A DNA stretch of 64,000 nucleotides from Streptomyces sp. NBC_00414 (lineage in GTDB: Bacteria > Actinomycetota > Actinomycetes > Streptomycetales > Streptomycetaceae). Where the stretch lies: positions 7,564,001 through 7,628,000 of the forward strand of contig NZ_CP107935.1 of NCBI RefSeq assembly GCF_036038375.1. The letters run 5' to 3'. Both the position numbers and the translations under genes were made by a program. Under the pieces are notes generated by a model. That model ran no database searches. It was not told the origin of the DNA and was given only the letters and a program-made list of their open reading frames with translations. Position 1 is the stretch's first letter; each line of letters opens with the position of its first letter. Below are positions 44,814-52,396 of the stretch, piece after piece.

Positions 44814-44886
44814 GTGCGCTGCCTCCTGTGGGTGATGCCGGTCCTGTGGGTCTGTGGGTGATGCGGGTCCTGTGAGCCGGGCCGGT

Positions 44887-46197
44887 TCAGAACTTCGCGC
44901 GCTGGGCGTAGGCCTCGCGCAGCTGCTGGGCTACGCGCCGCGCTTGGGCCGACGTGCGGATCGCCGGTTTGGGGCTCGGGCGGTCATGCCTGCGGCGAGC
45001 CGCCGGCCCCGATGGCGCACCGGGAGGGGTGAGGGGAGGTGCGGCAGGCCGGACGGGTGGCTGGTCGGGCGCCGTCGGGCTGGGCTCGGCCCTGACGGTA
45101 GGGGTGTACACGGCGGGGCCAGCGGCAACCTGGGGAGCCTGCGGGACCTGGGGGAGGGGGACCGTGGGAGCGGTGGTACCCGGCGGGGGCGGCAGCACCG
45201 CTGTCGGCAGGTTCGCGAATGCGGCGGCGTCCGACGAAGCGGCGGAGCCGGTGGGCAGGGTCGGGCCCACCTGCGCCGCCACGGGGGCCGCATGCAGCGG
45301 CAGTGGCGGGATCGGCGTGGTCGCCGTGGTGTGTGCCGTGAGGCGGCGCCGAGCCTGGGCGATCTTGAGGCCCTGCGCCTCGATCACGGCCCGGCACTCC
45401 TTGACGACCGCCGGTAGGGCGGGCCGGCCCTGCGGATCGTAGGAGAGCATCGCCGAGAGGAGAGGGGCGAGTTCGTCCGGGGCTCCGGTCAGGTCCGGCT
45501 GGACGTCCGCCTTGGTGATCAGGTGGAAGAGCGCGTGGATGTTGTCGGCCTGGAACGGGTAGTGCCCGGTCGCCGCGTAGAGGAGGACGGCGCCGAGCGC
45601 GTACACGTCGACCGGCGAAGTGAGCGGCTTGACGCCGTTGGCCTGCTCGGGGGCCATGCAGGCCGGAGTTCCGAGCACGGTGTTGGGGGCGGTCAGGGAC
45701 GCGCTGGACTCGGTGAACACCGCCAGGCCGAAGTCGATGATCTTCGGGCCGTTCGGGCCGAGGAGGATGTTCGCGGGCTTGAGGTCGCGGTGGAGCAGTC
45801 CCTGCTTGTGTACTCCGGCGAGGGCTTCCGCGAGCGTGGCACCCAGGGAGGCGGTCAGCGTCAGGGGCAGGGGGCCGTGGGTGTGGACGTGCTTCCGCAG
45901 GTCCGGTCCGTCGATGTACTCGGTGGCGAGCCAGGGTTGTTCGGCCTCGGCGTCCGCGTCCAGGAACGCGGCTATGCGGGCACCCCAGATGGTCTTGAGG
46001 ACCTCGATCTCCTGGGCGAAACGCAGCCGGGTCTCGGAGTCGACCACCGACGGCTTGATCACCTTCACCGCCGCGGGCTCTCCACCAGGTGACTCACCGA
46101 GGTAGACCTGACCCATACCGCCGTGTCCGATGCGGCCGAGCAGCTCGAATCCGCCGAGTTCGGTCGGGTCCTCGGGGCTCAACGGAGCCGCGCTCAC
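44887..46197 (-). CDS. Cytoplasmic Ser/Thr protein kinase (Hanks type)
   Basis: A 436-residue kinase. The glycine loop is LGRIGHGGMGQVYLGESPGG with catalytic Lys in AAVKVIKP. The catalytic loop is LLHRDLKPANILLG, the metal-binding motif is IIDFGLAVF, and the activation segment is NTVLGTPACMAPEQANGVKP. After the kinase domain (1-~275) comes an Ala/Pro-rich tail without transmembrane helix or PASTA repeats, ending in a basic stretch (SAQARRVAQQLREAYAQRAK). It differs from PknB-type receptors. It is the first gene of the operon with the SNF2 helicase and methylase. Kinases paired with methylases occur in the Pgl system (PglW) and in other defence loci. Confidence 0.9.
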   Translation of the reverse strand: MSAAPLSPEDPTELGGFELLGRIGHGGMGQVYLGESPGGEPAAVKVIKPSVVDSETRLRFAQEIEVLKTIWGARIAAFLDADAEAEQPWLATEYIDGPDLRKHVHTHGPLPLTLTASLGATLAEALAGVHKQGLLHRDLKPANILLGPNGPKIIDFGLAVFTESSASLTAPNTVLGTPACMAPEQANGVKPLTSPVDVYALGAVLLYAATGHYPFQADNIHALFHLITKADVQPDLTGAPDELAPLLSAMLSYDPQGRPALPAVVKECRAVIEAQGLKIAQARRRLTAHTTATTPIPPLPLHAAPVAAQVGPTLPTGSAASSDAAAFANLPTAVLPPPPGTTAPTVPLPQVPQAPQVAAGPAVYTPTVRAEPSPTAPDQPPVRPAAPPLTPPGAPSGPAARRRHDRPSPKPAIRTSAQARRVAQQLREAYAQRAKF

Positions 46198-46502
46198 TGG
46201 GTTGTCCTTTCGCCCTGGTCAGCCGCTGTATGTCAGCAGTGGTAACCGTAGTCGACGGTAGGGGTGCATGGACCCGGTCCTGTCCGATCGACGTGCGCCG
46301 CTTCTCGCTCGGGCCCGCACACGGTTGCGTTCATAAAGAACTCGGACATCCCGCCGATCGTCACGCCCCTGAAACGCATACGTCCCCTTCCTCCCAGGAA
46401 CCCGATCTACGGTGGACAGCACCGCGGTGACACCACCGCGCCCAGGCCGATGTCGCCCGAAGGCATGCCACCCGCAACCGCCCTCGTCCCGACAGGAGCC
46501 CC
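46198..46502. other. Divergent promoter region, kinase operon versus FUSC gene
   Basis: This 305-base stretch separates the defence-like kinase operon from the FUSC gene. I see no coding region. An imperfect small inverted repeat, ACCGT-AGTCG-ACGGT (46245-46259), lies about 50 bases upstream of the kinase start and is the only ordered element I note. Confidence 0.5.
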
Positions 46503-48467
46503 GTGCCCGTGCCGCGCCCCCTCCGGACAGCCCTCCCGCTCTGGCTCACCCACGCGCTGCGCGCGCAACGGGGGCCCGTGCCGTGGAACGCCGTGCTGCG
46601 CGGGGTTCTCGCCGGCGGGCCCTTGCTGCTCGTGGCCGTGTCCGCGGGGCGGGAGTCCCTCGGTGTCATGGCCGCACTCGGAGCCATGTTCGCCGGGATC
46701 AACGACCGGCCGGGAAGCCGCCGCATCGCCGTGCACCGCATCGGGGTGCCCGGGCTGGCCGGAGCGCTGGGGATCGTCGTCGGCACCTACGCGGGGGAAG
46801 GCCTCGGCGCCGCTCCGCTGACCTTGACACTCACCGCGCTCGGGCTGCTCGCCGGGGCCGTCAGCGCCGTGGGGCCCGTCGCGTCCGGGGCCGGGACCCA
46901 GCTGCTCGTCGCCGCGGCCATCGGGGCCGGGATGCCCTTGCCCGACCCCGGCTGGCAGCGGGCCCTGTTCTTCCTCGCCGGCGCCGGCTGGCTGATCGTG
47001 CTGCGGCTCGCGCTGCCCACCCCCGGGGCGCCGGCCAGTGACTTCCGCTTCGACGGGGAGCGGGCGGGGGTCGCCGCCGTGTACGACGCGATCGCCGATC
47101 TGCTCGCCGCGGTGGGCGGGGAGCAGGCCGGTGGCCGACGGGCCGCGCTGACCGCCGCGCTCGACCACGCCCAGGACACGCTCGCCGGGCCGCGGCTGCG
47201 GCGTTACGCCAGTTCCGCGGCCGAGCGGCGGCTGCGGGCGCAGTACGCCGCCGCGCTGCCGCTCGCCGAGGCCGCGACCGCGCTGGCCTGGTCCGGGGAC
47301 GCCCTGCCCGCCCGGACGGGAGAGGGGCCACGACGGCTCGCCGTCGCCGTACGGACCGGGGAGCCCTGCGGGCCGCTGCCCGCGCCCGCCCGGACCGTCC
47401 CCGGACTGCGGGCCCTGGACGACGCGCTGCTGCACGCCGCCGAGACCTTCGACCGCGGCGGCCCCCGCCCCCAGAGGGCCTCCGACAGCCACTCACATCC
47501 GCATTCACATCCGCACCCGCATCCGCTGGGACGAGGCACCGAGCGGACCGCGCGCAAGGGCCTGCACCTGCGGCCCCTGCGCGCCAAGGCGCTCCTGCGC
47601 ACCGTCACCGGCACCGGGGGCCGGGAGTACGGCCTCCGCGTGGCCCTCTGCTACGGCGCCAGTGTCGCCGTGGCGCAGGCACTGCACCACGTGCACTGGT
47701 ACTGGCTGCCCGCGACCGCCGTGTTCCTCGTGAAGCCGGATCTCGGTCCGCTCGTCTCGCGCGTGCTGAACCGGGCGGCCGGTACCGTCCTGGGCGCCCT
47801 CGTCTTCGTCGGGTTCGCGGCCGTGCTGCCCCGGCCCGAGGGGCTCGTCGCGCTCGTGGCGATCAGCGGGGCGCTCATCCCCGTCGCCACCCGGCACTTC
47901 GCCGCGCAGACGGCCGTCGTCACCGTGCTCGTGCTCGCCCTCGTCATGATCGGCGGCGATCCGGAAGCCTCCTGGGGCCGTATCGGCGAGACGCTGCTGG
48001 CCTGCGCGATCGTGCTGGTCGTCGGGCACCTGCCGGCGCCGGGCCAGCGCGGCGGGAACGTACGGGCCCGGCTGACGGCCGCCACCGACGCCGCGCACGC
48101 CTATCTCACACACGTCCTGAGCGACGTGGCCGTGGACGGAGACGCCGACGGCGGCGGCGACCGGGCCGCCCGCTGGGCGCTGCGCCGCGAGGCCTACCGG
48201 ACACTGGCCGAGGCCCGCGCCGCGACCGACCGTGCCGCCGCGGAGCTTCCGACCCTGGCCCGTCACACAGCGGGCACCGACGAGGTCGCGGCCACCCTCG
48301 AACGCCTCGTGGACACCACCACCGCCTGTGCCGTGCACCTCGACGACACGGGACGGCTCACCCCGCAGCACACCGAGCGCCTCGCCACGCTCCTCGACGA
48401 ACTCGTGGACCGGCGGGAGAGCGCGGGCCTCGCGGTGGGCTCCTCTGCGGGGCTGCGCAGCGCCTGA
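46503..48467 (+). CDS. FUSC-family aromatic-acid-exporter-like membrane protein
   Basis: A 654-residue membrane protein with two blocks of hydrophobic helices separated by a soluble domain, the FUSC/YccS layout. Block 1 has GVMAALGAMFAGINDRPGSR and AVSAVGPVASGAGTQLLVAA. Block 2 has ALCYGASVAVAQALHHVHWY, TAVFLVKPDLGPLVSRVLNR and ALIPVATRHFAAQ. Relatives export aromatic acids or drugs. Just before block 2 is a His-rich run, SHSHPHSHPHPHP, encoded by a short DNA repeat (47490-47525). The GTG at 46503 follows AGGAG at four bases. Confidence 0.88.
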   Translation: MPVPRPLRTALPLWLTHALRAQRGPVPWNAVLRGVLAGGPLLLVAVSAGRESLGVMAALGAMFAGINDRPGSRRIAVHRIGVPGLAGALGIVVGTYAGEGLGAAPLTLTLTALGLLAGAVSAVGPVASGAGTQLLVAAAIGAGMPLPDPGWQRALFFLAGAGWLIVLRLALPTPGAPASDFRFDGERAGVAAVYDAIADLLAAVGGEQAGGRRAALTAALDHAQDTLAGPRLRRYASSAAERRLRAQYAAALPLAEAATALAWSGDALPARTGEGPRRLAVAVRTGEPCGPLPAPARTVPGLRALDDALLHAAETFDRGGPRPQRASDSHSHPHSHPHPHPLGRGTERTARKGLHLRPLRAKALLRTVTGTGGREYGLRVALCYGASVAVAQALHHVHWYWLPATAVFLVKPDLGPLVSRVLNRAAGTVLGALVFVGFAAVLPRPEGLVALVAISGALIPVATRHFAAQTAVVTVLVLALVMIGGDPEASWGRIGETLLACAIVLVVGHLPAPGQRGGNVRARLTAATDAAHAYLTHVLSDVAVDGDADGGGDRAARWALRREAYRTLAEARAATDRAAAELPTLARHTAGTDEVAATLERLVDTTTACAVHLDDTGRLTPQHTERLATLLDELVDRRESAGLAVGSSAGLRSA

Positions 48468-48518
48468 GCGGGGGCCTGGGCCGGGGCTGCCCCTGGAGAC
48501 ATTGTCCGCGAGTACGGC

Positions 48519-48554
48519 GTGGCTGGTCGCGCGCTTCCCCGCGCCCCTTCGGGG
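48519..48554. repeat. Dispersed 3'-end element, copy 4
   Basis: GTGGCTGGTCGCGCGCTTCC, then CCGCGCCCCTTCGGGG. It carries the same CCCC-TTCG-GGGG hairpin as the copy at 3572 and lies between the convergent FUSC and EEP-hydrolase genes. Confidence 0.75.
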
Positions 48555-48590
48555 GCGTTGCTCAGCCGGGGTGGACTTCGCCGGAGCCGC

Positions 48591-49541
48591 TCAGGGAGCT
48601 GTCCGCGCCCACACCGGCGCGTGGTCCGAACCCGGCGTGTCCCGGCGCGCGTTCGGATCGTCGCCGACCGGCGGCAGCGGGGTCTCCTGGAGCGGCGTCC
48701 CCGTCCCCGCCCCGGTCACCCGGCCCAGGAGCCGGTGGCTGACCAGGATGTGGTCGATCAGTTCCGGGCGCCCGGAGTGCAGCCGGGAGAAACGCCGCTT
48801 CTCCGGGATGAGGGGAGCGATGTTCCAGAGCCGTGCCGCGTCGCCCCTGTCGGGCCGGTCGAAGCCGGGTGTGCCGATCTCGGAACCGGGCGGGCCCTGC
48901 AGAATCTGCGTCGTGGCGGCGGTGACCTCGTCGTTGAGGTCACCGAGCACGGCCACGTCCCGCTCCTTGCCCTTCCCGCCGAGGAGGTCGTCGGCGACGG
49001 CACGCAGCGCCGTGGCCTCGGCGGCCCGCCGGTACAGGGCGTACGCGCCGTAGCGGGCCCGCTCGCCCTCGTTCCGTGGCTGGAACCGTCCGCCCGGGTA
49101 CGTCAGCAGCTTCGACTTCAGATGACAGACCGCCACGGACAGGGTCATGCCCTCGACCACCGCCTCCACCGCCAGGAGACCGCGGCCCGTCCGGGGCACC
49201 GGCTCACCGTCGTCGTCGCCCTGCACGGGCCGCAGCGGCACCGGGAACTCGTTGGTGTCGGTGATCGTCCGCGGTGCCAGCCGGCTGAGGAAGCCGACCC
49301 TGATGCCCCGGCTGTCCGGATGCGCCGAGAGCACGATGTGCCAGTCGCCGTCCAGCGTTCCGGCCAGGTCCTCCAGCGCGGCCGGGTCACCGACCTCCTG
49401 CACACCGAGCAGCGTGGGATCGAGTTCCCCGACGACCCGGGCCAGCGTGGTGAGCTTCGCCCGGTACGCGGCCTCGGTGCGTGGGCCGAACTCCCCGCCG
49501 GGCCGGTACAGGTTCTCCAGGTTCCAGGTGCCGAGGAGCAT
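48591..49541 (-). CDS. Endonuclease/exonuclease/phosphatase (EEP) family hydrolase
   Basis: A 316-residue EEP-fold protein. It begins MLLGTWNLENLYRPGGEFG (metal-site Asn), then LLGVQEVGDP (catalytic Glu), VAVCHLKSKLL, VAVLGDLNDEVTAATTQIL (Asp/Asn pair), RPELIDHILVSHRLL and GSDHAPVW (catalytic Asp-His). All the family's active-site elements are present. The substrate could be DNA or a phosphoester metabolite. No signal peptide is apparent, as the active-site motif starts at residue 5. ATG at 49541. Confidence 0.9.
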   Translation of the reverse strand: MLLGTWNLENLYRPGGEFGPRTEAAYRAKLTTLARVVGELDPTLLGVQEVGDPAALEDLAGTLDGDWHIVLSAHPDSRGIRVGFLSRLAPRTITDTNEFPVPLRPVQGDDDGEPVPRTGRGLLAVEAVVEGMTLSVAVCHLKSKLLTYPGGRFQPRNEGERARYGAYALYRRAAEATALRAVADDLLGGKGKERDVAVLGDLNDEVTAATTQILQGPPGSEIGTPGFDRPDRGDAARLWNIAPLIPEKRRFSRLHSGRPELIDHILVSHRLLGRVTGAGTGTPLQETPLPPVGDDPNARRDTPGSDHAPVWARTAP

Positions 49542-49760
49542 GCCGGGCTCCTTTCCGGACGAGCCTCCCAGGGCACCGCCCGTCGAACGGTGAGGCCGAG
49601 TGACAGCCGGTGGGGCCGAGGGACAGCCGGTCGGGCCGAGGGGCGGTTCTCGCCGCGGGACAGCTCTCAGAGTGCGCGTGAAACCGCCCGCGGGACAGGG
49701 CGGGGACAGGATGCGCGGTTCACGTCACGCGACGGCACGATCCCGCCGTACCGTGGCGAG

Positions 49761-51164
49761 ATGACCTGGCCCGAGCCCACGCCCGACGCGAAGACCGGCC
49801 CGTCGACGCAGGGCGCCGGCGATCTCGTCATCACCGGGTGCACCGCCCTCGTGCACGACGAGCGCGAACAGATCGGCTTCGTCGAGGACGCCACCGTCGT
49901 CGTACGCGGCGGCCGTGTCGAGACGGTCACCGCCGGGCCGGTCGACCTGACGGCCACCGGTCTCGCCGCCGCCGAGCGCATCGACGCCCGCGGCCAGGTC
50001 GCGATGCCCGGCCTGGTCAACTGCCATACCCACACGCCGATGGTGACCCTGCGCGGTATCGCGGAGGACCTGCCCATCGACGAGTGGTTCAACGAGTTCG
50101 TCTGGCCCATCGAGTCCAACCTCCAGGAGCGGGACGTGGAGTTGGGGGCACGGCTGGCCTGCGCCGAGATGATCCGCGGCGGCGTCACCTGTTTCGCGGA
50201 CCACTACTTCTCGATGGACACCGTCGCCGCGGTGACGGCCGAGAGCGGCCTGCGCGCCAACCTCGGGCAGGCCTTCTTCTCCTCCCAGGGCGCCGAGGGC
50301 CGCGAACGCTCGCTCGACTTCGCACTCCGGCACCGCGACACCGCCGACGGCCGGATCACCACCTCGCTCGCCCCGCACGCGCCCTACACCGTGGACGACG
50401 CCGACCTCGCCGCGACCGCCGGGCTCGCCCGCGAACACGGTCTGCTCGTGCACATCCACGCCGCCGAGAACCGCGACCAGACCGAGGCGAGCCTCGCCCG
50501 CCACGGCCGTACACCGATCGAGATCCTGGCCGGCGCCGGCCTCCTCGACGTCGATCTGCTCATCGCGCACGGCACCGGCATCGTGGAGCGCGACCTGCCC
50601 GTCCTCGCCCGCGCGACCGGCCGGATCGCCGTGGCCGGCGCGCCCCGCGGCTACCTCAAGTTCGCCTGGCCCACGACCACTCCGGTACGCGCCCTGCGGG
50701 AACTCGGCATCCCCGTGGGACTCGCCACGGACGGGGCCGCCTCCAACAACTCCCTGGACGTGTGGGAGTCCATGGCGCTCACCGCGCTGGTGCAGAAGTC
50801 CACCGAGGCCGACCCCCGTCGGCTGACGTCCCGCCAGGCCCTGCACCACGCGACGCTGCAGAGCGCCCGCGCCGTCGGGCTCGGCGAGCGGATCGGCAGC
50901 CTCGCCCCGGGACGCAGGGCCGACATCATTCTGGTCGACCTGAGCGGCCCGCACACCCAGCCCGTGCACGACCTCGCGGCCACCCTCGTGCACAGCGCCC
51001 GCGCCGGCGACGTACGCACGACGATCGTCGACGGGCGGATCCTCATGCGCGACCGGGAGCTCCTGACCCTCGATGTCCCGGCCGTCGTGCGGGAGATGAA
51101 CGAACGCATGCCCGCGCTGATCGACCGGAGCCACGGCAAACGCATCCAGGACTACGACACCTGA
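49761..51164 (+). CDS. Amidohydrolase family protein (MTA/SAH deaminase-like)
   Basis: A 467-residue metal-dependent hydrolase. The metal-site motif is MPGLVNCHTHTPMVTLRGIA, and EDLPIDEWFNEFVWPIES is characteristic of the TrzA/MtaD/SsnA branch. Next come HIHAAENRDQTEA, LLIAHGTGIVERDL and LATDGAASNNSLDVWESMAL (catalytic Asp), then a C-terminal GRRADIILVDL strand. Related enzymes deaminate S-adenosylhomocysteine, methylthioadenosine, guanine or triazines. Context does not fix the substrate. The ATG at 49761 lacks a strong ribosome-binding site but starts MTWPEPTPD, before the conserved domain. Confidence 0.88.
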   Translation: MTWPEPTPDAKTGPSTQGAGDLVITGCTALVHDEREQIGFVEDATVVVRGGRVETVTAGPVDLTATGLAAAERIDARGQVAMPGLVNCHTHTPMVTLRGIAEDLPIDEWFNEFVWPIESNLQERDVELGARLACAEMIRGGVTCFADHYFSMDTVAAVTAESGLRANLGQAFFSSQGAEGRERSLDFALRHRDTADGRITTSLAPHAPYTVDDADLAATAGLAREHGLLVHIHAAENRDQTEASLARHGRTPIEILAGAGLLDVDLLIAHGTGIVERDLPVLARATGRIAVAGAPRGYLKFAWPTTTPVRALRELGIPVGLATDGAASNNSLDVWESMALTALVQKSTEADPRRLTSRQALHHATLQSARAVGLGERIGSLAPGRRADIILVDLSGPHTQPVHDLAATLVHSARAGDVRTTIVDGRILMRDRELLTLDVPAVVREMNERMPALIDRSHGKRIQDYDT

Positions 51165-51292
51165 GAGGGCCGCCCGGACCGGCCTCAGGCACCGCTTCGG
51201 GCGCGGCCCGAGAAGAAATCCCCGGCCCGCCGATGAGTTCCGACGCTTCCTTCGGTCCACCCCTGAGAAGGCACCGCACCGAAGGAGTAGCA

Positions 51293-51997
51293 ATGACGCT
51301 TCCGCGGATCGTGTCGCGTGGGGAATGGCGTGCCGCGCGCGAGGAACTGCTGGTCGGGGAGAAGGCCGCGACCCGGGCCCGGGACGCGCTCAACGCCGAC
51401 CGGCGACGGCTGCCCATGGTCGAGATCGACAAGGAGTACGTCTTCGAGGGCGGCGACGGCAAGGCGACGCTGCTGGACCTCTTCGAGGGCCGCCGGCAAC
51501 TCGTCGTCTACCACTTCATGTTCGCCCCGGAGTGGGACGCGGGCTGCCGCAGCTGCTCGGCGTTCGTCGACCAGATCGGACACCTCGCGCATCTGCGCGC
51601 GCGGGGCACCGAGTTCGCGGTGATCTCCCGGGCGCCGTACACGAAGATCCTGCCCTTCAAGGCGCGGATGGGGTGGACGCTGCCCTGGTACTCGTCGTAC
51701 GACAACGACTTCAACCACGACTTCCAGGCGTCGTTCGAAACGGGCGCGGGCGACGACGGCGAGGAGCCCTACGAGCGGCCCGGGGTGAGCTGCTTCCTGC
51801 GGGACCGGGAGCGGATCTTCCACACGTACTCGACGTACGAGCGCGGGCTCGACGGACTGGGCTCCACCACGAGTCTCCTGGACCTCACGGCGCTCGGCCG
51901 GCAGGAGGAGTGGGAGCTGCCCGAGGGGCGCGCGTCGGCACTGGGCGCGCCCGCCGGCAGCGAACGCATCCGGTATCACGACGAGTACGAGGACTGA
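51293..51997 (+). CDS. DUF899 (thioredoxin-like) protein
   Basis: A 234-residue DUF899 protein. Visible landmarks are IVSRGEWRAAREELLVGEKA, LLDLFEGRRQLVVYHFMFAP, EWDAGCRSCSAFVDQIGHLA (paired Cys in a thioredoxin-like position), AVISRAPYTKILPFKARMGW and YSSYDNDFNHDF. The family is thioredoxin-like in fold and has no settled function. GAAGGAG precedes the ATG at 51293. It follows the amidohydrolase gene in the same direction, 128 bases apart. Confidence 0.9.
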   Translation: MTLPRIVSRGEWRAAREELLVGEKAATRARDALNADRRRLPMVEIDKEYVFEGGDGKATLLDLFEGRRQLVVYHFMFAPEWDAGCRSCSAFVDQIGHLAHLRARGTEFAVISRAPYTKILPFKARMGWTLPWYSSYDNDFNHDFQASFETGAGDDGEEPYERPGVSCFLRDRERIFHTYSTYERGLDGLGSTTSLLDLTALGRQEEWELPEGRASALGAPAGSERIRYHDEYED

Positions 51998-52155
51998 GCG
52001 CGACAGCGGGAGACGGCTGTGCGGATGTTCCCCCGTTCGTCGTGACCCTGTGTCGACTACGTCTCAGTAACGTCACTTCGCGAGACCTTCACCCCATGAT
52101 GAGCGTTTAACTCTTCAAGGGCTCTCACGAGAGCAGCGCCACATGGAGGTACAGG

Positions 52156-52326
52156 ATGTTGAACGGTCGAACGGTGCTGGGGCGTTTTCCCGCCGGTGGG
52201 CCGCGTGGTTCCTGGCCCGCGGAGGAGTTCGCGCAGGCACGCCGCCAGGAGGGGCAGCATGTCGACGTCGTGATGGACCTGTCGACGGACATGTTCCTGG
52301 TCGTCGTGCGGGAACTCGTCGAGTAG
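52156..52326 (+). CDS. 56-residue conserved-looking hypothetical protein
   Basis: The protein starts MLNGRTVLGRFPAGGPRGSW, continues PAEEFAQARRQEGQHVDVVM and ends DLSTDMFLVVVRELVE. It has a mixed composition unlike random high-GC translation. GGAGG lies seven bases before the ATG. The gene falls in a 400-base space between the DUF899 and ABC-transporter genes. I do not know its function; it resembles short Streptomyces proteins with a MDL-S-x-D-x-FLV ending. Confidence 0.7.
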   Translation: MLNGRTVLGRFPAGGPRGSWPAEEFAQARRQEGQHVDVVMDLSTDMFLVVVRELVE

Positions 52327-52396
52327 GACGACGCCCCGGTCACGAGCCGGGCGAGCAGGGTGCGCCGAGTCGGCCGACTGAGCCGGGCCGAGGGTC

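Noticed and set aside
44887..46197. PknB-type receptor kinase
   Set aside because: There is no transmembrane helix and no PASTA repeats; the C-terminal part is an Ala/Pro-rich cytoplasmic tail.
16692..46197. Prophage or integrative element
   Set aside because: I saw no integrase, transposase, replication, tail or capsid genes, no tRNA at either edge and no obvious flanking direct repeats. Island status rests on gene content and composition only.
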